Assembly (NCBI GenBank): GCA_017408625.1 | Contig: JAFQUG010000062.1 | Coordinates: 1-9,649 of the forward strand | Direction: 5' to 3' | Length of the DNA: 9,649 nt | Origin: Clostridia bacterium | GTDB taxonomy: Bacteria; Bacillota_A; Clostridia; Oscillospirales; CAG-272 | Shown here: positions 5,439-9,649 of the stretch, piece after piece | Layout of the letters: every line of letters starts with the position of its first letter | How positions within the stretch are numbered: the stretch's first letter is position 1 | Position numbers and translations under genes: made by a program | The notes under the pieces: model-generated | The model's input: the letters and a program-made list of their open reading frames with translations, nothing else | Database searches by the model: none | What the model was told of the DNA's origin: nothing

Positions 5439-8400
5439 TCAGAATTCGGATACGACTGCTCTGTCGCAGCTGTCCTTGATGCGGCAGAAGCGACAAGCGT
5501 CGGAATCGGGTCTTTTTTCTATGATGCCGTCGTACATTTGCGTTGCAATGTCGCGCACGGTGCTTTGAATGTTGCGGTTGATCTCTGCAAGCTCATCTGC
5601 TGAGCAGTAGAGCGTTCCTGCTTTTTTCTTTTCGGGATCAGCGTTGGGGCCAATGGCTGCGGGCACGCCGTCCTCGGATAAGATCATACCGCTTTGGAAG
5701 GGCTTGGGCTGTCCGTTTTCCTCAGCCGCCGAGAAATAGAGTGCGGCTGCGGGCACGACTGCACCGTCCTTATCGTAAAGCCCCGCGTTTTCGGGGGAAC
5801 AAATGGTAAAGAGATACAGGGGCAGCTGAATATCCTTGCCGCTGTAAGCGTCCTCCAGCTTGAATTTGCTGCTGCCTGTTTTGTAGTCCACGATCCTCAG
5901 ATAGGTCTTGCCCTCGTGTCGCCAAAGATCCACGCGGTCTACCGTACCGCCGATACAAACGGCGGGAAGCGGAGAATTCCCCACGGGCAACACCATGGGA
6001 GAGGGAAGCGTGGGATCATGCTCCGAGATGCGCTGCTCAAAGGCAGCGGGGATAAACAGGCCTTGGGAAAGATCGGACATCAGCACCTCAAGCAGCGAAA
6101 GCGCAAGCCTGCGCAGCTTGGAAAAGCGGTGCATGAGCGAGGGCGGAACGGCTTCAAGGCTGCTGTGACAGACCGCGCTGATATACAGGGAAATGATGCT
6201 GTCGGCAAGACGCTCGGCAGCCTCCTTTTCAAGGGCTTGTACGTGCCCCTCTTCGTCCATACAGGCCTTGATAAAATGCTCAAGCACGTAGTGGATAAAC
6301 GAGCCCGCGTCGGCATAACTGACCGTTGCGGGAGCACGCTTGCGCAATTCAAGGATGTTTTCGGAGAAAAAGCGGTACGGGCAGCTTGCGAACACCTGGA
6401 TCTTGGACTTGCTCAGATACAGCTTGTCTCCCAGCAGGGCCCTTGCCGCCGCGGGAGTCAGACATGGCAGTGTGGCCAAGTCGGCATCGGCCTTTTGCGG
6501 GATCGCATGGGGCAGATGCACGGAAGTTTCCTTGCAATCGGGGAACAGATGCAGCACGCGCTGCCAGGCAACGCCGGGGGTAATATCCTTGCCCGAGGCA
6601 TTCTTTTCGGAACGGGAAAGAATGAGCCGCTCGCCGGGCTTGGTCATAGCGCGATATACGTAGAACAGCTCGGCTGAGGAGCGGAGCTCCTTGGTTTTGT
6701 GCATGCCAAAGCCAAGATCCCCCAGTATGATCTTGTCCTGCTCGGAAAGCAGACCCGAATCACTGACCGATGCGGGAAATTCTCCTTCATTCAGCCCATG
6801 AAGCAAAGAGACTCTGACGTGGTCTATGCGCATGGTGGCGGCAGAGCCAATCATGACGCAATCCTGCATAGAGGGGACTGAGCCGATATCGCTTTTGGCC
6901 AGCATGACGCCCAGTGCCTGTGCAAATTCAGCAGGAGTCAGCACCTCATCGGGCATAAGCGCGGCAAGCTCGGCAAGCACCTGCGTGATATGATCGTACA
7001 GGCGAACGGTATCTCCCGCCTCTCGGATCCGGTCAAGAGAGAGCTGGGTGGCGGCCAGATCGGCAAGGCGATCGGAAAGCCGGAGTGTGTTCAGATATTC
7101 CCAAAGAGCAGCGCACATGTCGGGCATGTGCTCGGCTGCACGCAAACGCATCTCCAAGGTTTGCAGCGGCAGCATGACCGCATCCTTGGTGCGATTGGCT
7201 GCTGCCAGGATATCTGTGGCGCGGGGAGACATGACCTCGCTGTATCCGTCGGGATTCATGGTCCATACCTCAGAAAAGAAGCGATTGCCCGAAATATTCC
7301 AGGTCTCGCAATATTCTTCAAAGCGGTCTGCGTCTGCGCTTTCCACACCGCAAAGACCCGTGTGCAAAAGGGTCATGACATCAGCGCGGCGGTAGCCCGT
7401 GCTGACGCAGCGCAAGGCACTCTGGATCAGCCTTGCCGCGGGATAGGCACTGATGTCCGAGCGGCGCGAGAGAAAATAGGGCACGTGGTATTGCTCCATG
7501 GCGCGGTCTAAAATGCCTCTCCATGCCTCTACGTCACGCACGACCACCGCAATGTCACCGGGGGCATAGCCGCGCGACATCAGCTCCACGATGTGTAAAG
7601 CGGCCGCATCTGCCTCGGCATAGGGCGTGGCGCATACGTGGAGCGAGATGGGCATTTCCTTACCCGATTGAGGCTCGGGATCGGCCGAAAAGCTCCAGAG
7701 CTTTTGTTCCAGGGCGATCAGCGCGGGATCGGAGGTACGGATGCTGTGTGTCAGAGTCAGTGTGTCGTGAGCAAGCCCCAGCTCGTCACATATACGCAAA
7801 AGACGCCTCAGCGTATTGCCTTGCTCCTCCATGTGCGGGGGAATGACGGCTGGATCGGAAAGGCAAAGCGTGAGTGTGACGTCGTCCGCGCAAGCAAGCA
7901 TTTGTCGCAGCACGCGGTATTCGGGATAGGTAAAGCTGGTAAAGGAATCGATATAGACGCGCGTATCCGAGAAAAACTCACCGTGACGCTCCAGAACCGA
8001 GGAAAGGTGAGTCAGCTGATCGGCGGGGTCACCGCCAAAGCCGTCGTCCAAAGCATTCTCAAAGCATGCCCAAACTAAGGAAATGTCACGCATTTTCTTA
8101 TAAAGCGGGGAATCAGCGCCCATTTTTGCACAGGCGCGCTCGGCATCCGCAGGGGTCATGCCTGCGGCACGGAGCTCCTCGGCAACTCCCAGCATGAGTG
8201 CGGGAAGGGCGGGATCGGAGGTGTTGCGGTATTGCTCCAGCATGCCCGAAAGCTCACGCAGCGTTTTCCACATGTAAAGCGAGCGCGCAGCAGAAGTGAC
8301 GGGCTCGGTCGCAATGCCTCCGTACATGCCGAAAACCTTTTGGGCAAGACGGGAAAAGCTCAGGATCTCAAAGTGCAGCCCCGCATTCTTCGGAAGGGAG

Positions 8401-8546
8401 GAAAGCAAACGGTGCTCTGCGGTATAGACCTCTTGCTCGGGCACGATCAGAATTGCTTTTTTGCCCGCCTTGACGTCCTCGCGGATACATTCCTCAATGT
8501 ATGCGGATTTGCCGCAGCCGGAATGACCGAACACAAATGTGATCAT
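5439..8546 (-). CDS. addB: AddB, helicase-nuclease subunit B (ATP-dependent deoxyribonuclease)
   Basis: AddB partners AddA; its nuclease trims the 5'-ended strand, and its inactive helicase core takes part in Chi recognition in characterised homologues. The 1035-residue protein is intact, somewhat shorter than Bacillus subtilis AddB (about 1166). Residues 7-14 (GHSGCGKS, K13) form a Walker A motif. The C-terminal RecB-family nuclease shows D870 and D873 (GGTVDRVDLW) and DYK at 887-889. The four cysteines of the Fe-S staple are present: C722 (FASCPYRFF) and C1018, C1021, C1027 (CxxCx5C near the end). The start at ATG 8546 is fixed by AAGGAGG 7 bases upstream; an extension to 8600 would run well into the preceding gene. 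Its ATG overlaps the stop of the QueG-like gene (ATGA), implying translational coupling, and addA follows after 17 bases. With addA broken, AddB would lack its partner. Confidence 0.95.
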   Translation of the reverse strand: MITFVFGHSGCGKSAYIEECIREDVKAGKKAILIVPEQEVYTAEHRLLSSLPKNAGLHFEILSFSRLAQKVFGMYGGIATEPVTSAARSLYMWKTLRELSGMLEQYRNTSDPALPALMLGVAEELRAAGMTPADAERACAKMGADSPLYKKMRDISLVWACFENALDDGFGGDPADQLTHLSSVLERHGEFFSDTRVYIDSFTSFTYPEYRVLRQMLACADDVTLTLCLSDPAVIPPHMEEQGNTLRRLLRICDELGLAHDTLTLTHSIRTSDPALIALEQKLWSFSADPEPQSGKEMPISLHVCATPYAEADAAALHIVELMSRGYAPGDIAVVVRDVEAWRGILDRAMEQYHVPYFLSRRSDISAYPAARLIQSALRCVSTGYRRADVMTLLHTGLCGVESADADRFEEYCETWNISGNRFFSEVWTMNPDGYSEVMSPRATDILAAANRTKDAVMLPLQTLEMRLRAAEHMPDMCAALWEYLNTLRLSDRLADLAATQLSLDRIREAGDTVRLYDHITQVLAELAALMPDEVLTPAEFAQALGVMLAKSDIGSVPSMQDCVMIGSAATMRIDHVRVSLLHGLNEGEFPASVSDSGLLSEQDKIILGDLGFGMHKTKELRSSAELFYVYRAMTKPGERLILSRSEKNASGKDITPGVAWQRVLHLFPDCKETSVHLPHAIPQKADADLATLPCLTPAAARALLGDKLYLSKSKIQVFASCPYRFFSENILELRKRAPATVSYADAGSFIHYVLEHFIKACMDEEGHVQALEKEAAERLADSIISLYISAVCHSSLEAVPPSLMHRFSKLRRLALSLLEVLMSDLSQGLFIPAAFEQRISEHDPTLPSPMVLPVGNSPLPAVCIGGTVDRVDLWRHEGKTYLRIVDYKTGSSKFKLEDAYSGKDIQLPLYLFTICSPENAGLYDKDGAVVPAAALYFSAAEENGQPKPFQSGMILSEDGVPAAIGPNADPEKKKAGTLYCSADELAEINRNIQSTVRDIATQMYDGIIEKRPDSDACRFCRIKDSCDRAVVSEF

Positions 8547-9358
8547 TGCATTTCCTCCTTGATCTTCAGATTTCTTTGGATGGTGTTGCGCCCGCGCCAC
8601 GCATAGGCGCGGCGGGCAAAGTCCTCGTCCGACATGGAGTCAATCGTAGCGGTGTCGGGAGCGGGGAGCAGATCCTCCAAGAAATACGGGATCTGCGTAT
8701 ACAGCGTACCCGCGCGGCGCGCGGCGACGGTATAGGGGCAGGCGTCCTGACAGATATCGCAGCCCCACACAAAGGGATGCTTGCGCAGGCGGTCTGCTTG
8801 CTCTGCACTCAGCTCGCCCTTTTTCTGCGTCAGATCCGAAAGGCACTCTTTTTTGCAAAGCTGCACGGGGCAGGCGCGGCGGCAAGCACCGCAGTCGGGG
8901 CAATGCCGGACGGGCAGAGCCTCGTTGTCGGTAGGCAGGGTGGTGACGATCTCACCGAGAAATACGTAGGAACTGTGCCGTTCGGTCAGCAAAAGCCCGT
9001 TTGTGCCCATGACGCCAAGGCCCGCTTTACAGGCGGCGTCTACCTCGGCTATGGGGGAGTGATCGGAAAAGCCCGCAAAGGTGTGCTCCGGGAAATCGGC
9101 TCGAAGCGCAGGCAGAACCGACGCAAACAGCGCGTCAAAATACGCGTGGTAATCCTTGGCCACGGCGTACATCGAAACCGTACGCTTTTCGCAAGACACG
9201 GCATAAGGCACGGCCAGCATGATGACCGAGCCGTTGCTGACTCTGTCAGCTGAAATGCCGGCGCGCTCGAGCAAATAAGGGCGCAGGACGCGAGAGTCCG
9301 CAAGAGATATGGGAGCACCGACCAAAATTCCGTCGGGCAGATATTTTGCAAAATCCAT
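8543..9358 (-). CDS. QueG-like (DUF1730 / double 4Fe-4S) epoxyqueuosine reductase family protein, short clostridial form
   Basis: QueG reduces epoxyqueuosine to queuosine in the tRNA wobble base, using cobalamin and two 4Fe-4S clusters. This 271-residue protein shows the family pattern: AVAKDYH (65-71), SDHSP with the likely catalytic acid D99, AGLGVMGTNGLLL (112-124), SSYVFLGEIVTTL (129-141), a first cluster C153-x2-C156-x2-C159-x3-C163-P, C172 in the ECLSDLTQKKG segment, and C200-x2-C203-x3-C207-P. C168 is extra. It ends with an arginine-rich WRGRNTIQRNL segment and lacks the C-terminal HEAT-like extension of longer QueG proteins. GTNG replaces the common GKNT, so true QueG activity is uncertain. 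The ATG at 9358 is preceded by AAAGGA with 9-base spacing; an upstream TTG at 9379 would overlap that site. It is first in the operon with addB and addA and overlaps addB by four bases. Confidence 0.8.
   Translation of the reverse strand: MDFAKYLPDGILVGAPISLADSRVLRPYLLERAGISADRVSNGSVIMLAVPYAVSCEKRTVSMYAVAKDYHAYFDALFASVLPALRADFPEHTFAGFSDHSPIAEVDAACKAGLGVMGTNGLLLTERHSSYVFLGEIVTTLPTDNEALPVRHCPDCGACRRACPVQLCKKECLSDLTQKKGELSAEQADRLRKHPFVWGCDICQDACPYTVAARRAGTLYTQIPYFLEDLLPAPDTATIDSMSDEDFARRAYAWRGRNTIQRNLKIKEEMQ
8554..8560 (-). promoter_or_regulatory. Ribosome binding site of addB inside the upstream gene
   Basis: AAGGAGG (8560-8554 on the minus strand) is 7 bases before ATG 8546 and lies within the last codons of the QueG-like gene (K-E-E). 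It fixes the addB start and supports coupled translation. Confidence 0.85.
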
Positions 9359-9390
9359 GTGTACGCGTCCTTTCTGCAAGTCTTTTCTTC

Positions 9391-9419
9391 ATTATACCAA
9401 AAAACAAGACAAAACACAA
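9391..9419 (-). promoter_or_regulatory. Predicted promoter of the QueG-like/addB/addA operon
   Basis: On the minus strand a perfect TATAAT (9396-9391) is preceded by TGG, an extended -10. A TTGTGT -35 (9419-9414) lies at a 17-base spacing. Transcription would start near 9384, giving a leader of about 25 bases before the ATG at 9358. No other clear promoter was seen before addB or addA, so this one probably drives all three genes. Confidence 0.65.
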
Positions 9420-9480
9420 GCATCACGCACAGTCTTTTGACCGAAATTTTTTGAATTCAACGACTTTTTATGATATCTTC

Positions 9481-9509
9481 ATGAAACGGTCACAAAGGTT
9501 ATATATAAT
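9481..9509 (+). promoter_or_regulatory. Predicted promoter of the response regulator gene, with nearby palindromes
   Basis: TATAAT at 9504-9509 has a fair -35, ATGAAA (9481-9486), 17 bases upstream. The start site would be near 9516, about 38 bases before the ATG at 9554. Two perfect palindromes lie just upstream or over the -35: TTGAATTCAA (9451-9460) and TTCATGAA (9478-9485). They could bind a regulator, but in such A/T-rich DNA they may also be chance. The region is divergent from the promoter at 9391-9419. Confidence 0.5.
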
Positions 9510-9553
9510 GAAATCAGAAAAGTTTGTCGCATTACGTATCATACGGAGGTAAT

Positions 9554-9649
9554 ATGTATCACATTTTAGTTGTAGACGACGAATCCAGAATCCGTGCCAT
9601 CATCCGCAAGTATGCAGAATTTGAGGGACACACGGTCACCGAGGCGACC
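9554..9649 (+). CDS. Response regulator, N-terminal receiver domain (partial, runs off the right edge)
   Basis: The 32 visible residues begin MYHILVVDDESRIRAIIRKY and continue through an AEFEGHTVTEA segment. This is the classic start of a CheY-like receiver domain: a hydrophobic first strand, the acidic pocket D8-D9-E10 that binds magnesium, then helix 1 and the second strand. The phosphoacceptor aspartate and any output domain lie beyond the window. The AEFEGH segment resembles OmpR/PhoB-type regulators of Clostridia, so a DNA-binding two-component regulator is likely, with a sensor kinase perhaps downstream. The ATG at 9554 follows GGAGGT at 9545-9550, a rather short spacing of about 4 bases after GGAGG. 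The gene is divergent from the operon to its left. Confidence 0.85.
   Translation, partial: MYHILVVDDESRIRAIIRKYAEFEGHTVTEAT

Noticed and set aside
5422..5496. Longer addA N-terminus starting at 5496
   Set aside because: It would overlap the end of addB, including its Fe-S cysteine codons, and AAAGGAG 7 bases before ATG 5421 with the typical W-T-P-A-Q start fits better.
8547..8600. Longer addB N-terminus starting at 8600
   Set aside because: The extra 18 residues lie inside the QueG-like gene and do not resemble AddB; AAGGAGG placed 7 bases before ATG 8546 and the Walker A right after it mark the real start.

Overview
The window looks like chromosomal DNA of a low-to-mid GC Gram-positive anaerobe of the class Clostridia, probably a gut lineage. 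The reasons are the AddAB-type helicase-nuclease instead of RecBCD, the gene order addB then addA, a short clostridial-type QueG-like iron-sulfur protein, strong AGGAGG ribosome binding sites, TATAAT promoters, and GC-rich palindromic intergenic repeats of a kind common in clostridial genomes. This placement is an inference; no marker gene fixes the species.

Layout. At the left edge a minus-strand gene appears to begin (start codon at 4-6, with a ribosome binding site). Positions 51-163 hold a chain of hairpins that looks like a dispersed intergenic repeat. Positions 181-255 hold a compact regulatory region with several inverted repeats and a promoter. It serves a plus-strand HTH regulator with a helical, TPR-like C-terminal part (300-1397). 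A 366-base gap between convergent genes (1398-1763) carries terminators, a palindromic repeat and a 13-base inverted repeat at its ends. The rest is one minus-strand operon read from right to left: a QueG-like Fe-S protein (9358-8543), addB (8546-5439) and addA (5421-1764). A divergent promoter region (9380-9553) separates it from the first 32 codons of a plus-strand response regulator (9554 onward).

How the genes work together. AddB and AddA form the helicase-nuclease that resects double-strand breaks and prepares 3' ends for RecA. The QueG-like gene is coupled to addB by an ATGA overlap, and addB is followed after 17 bases by addA, so the three are probably co-transcribed from the promoter at 9391-9419.

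The main surprise is that addA is broken twice while addB is intact. There is an in-frame TAA at codon 264, and a 2-base deletion inside the Walker B / helicase motif II codons after residue 410. Correcting both gives an otherwise complete 1219-residue AddA with all other motifs present. This is either a very recent loss of AddAB function or a pair of sequence errors; raw reads would decide. I see no clear sign of a novel multi-gene system. The other points worth checking are candidate regulatory repeats and dispersed intergenic elements.
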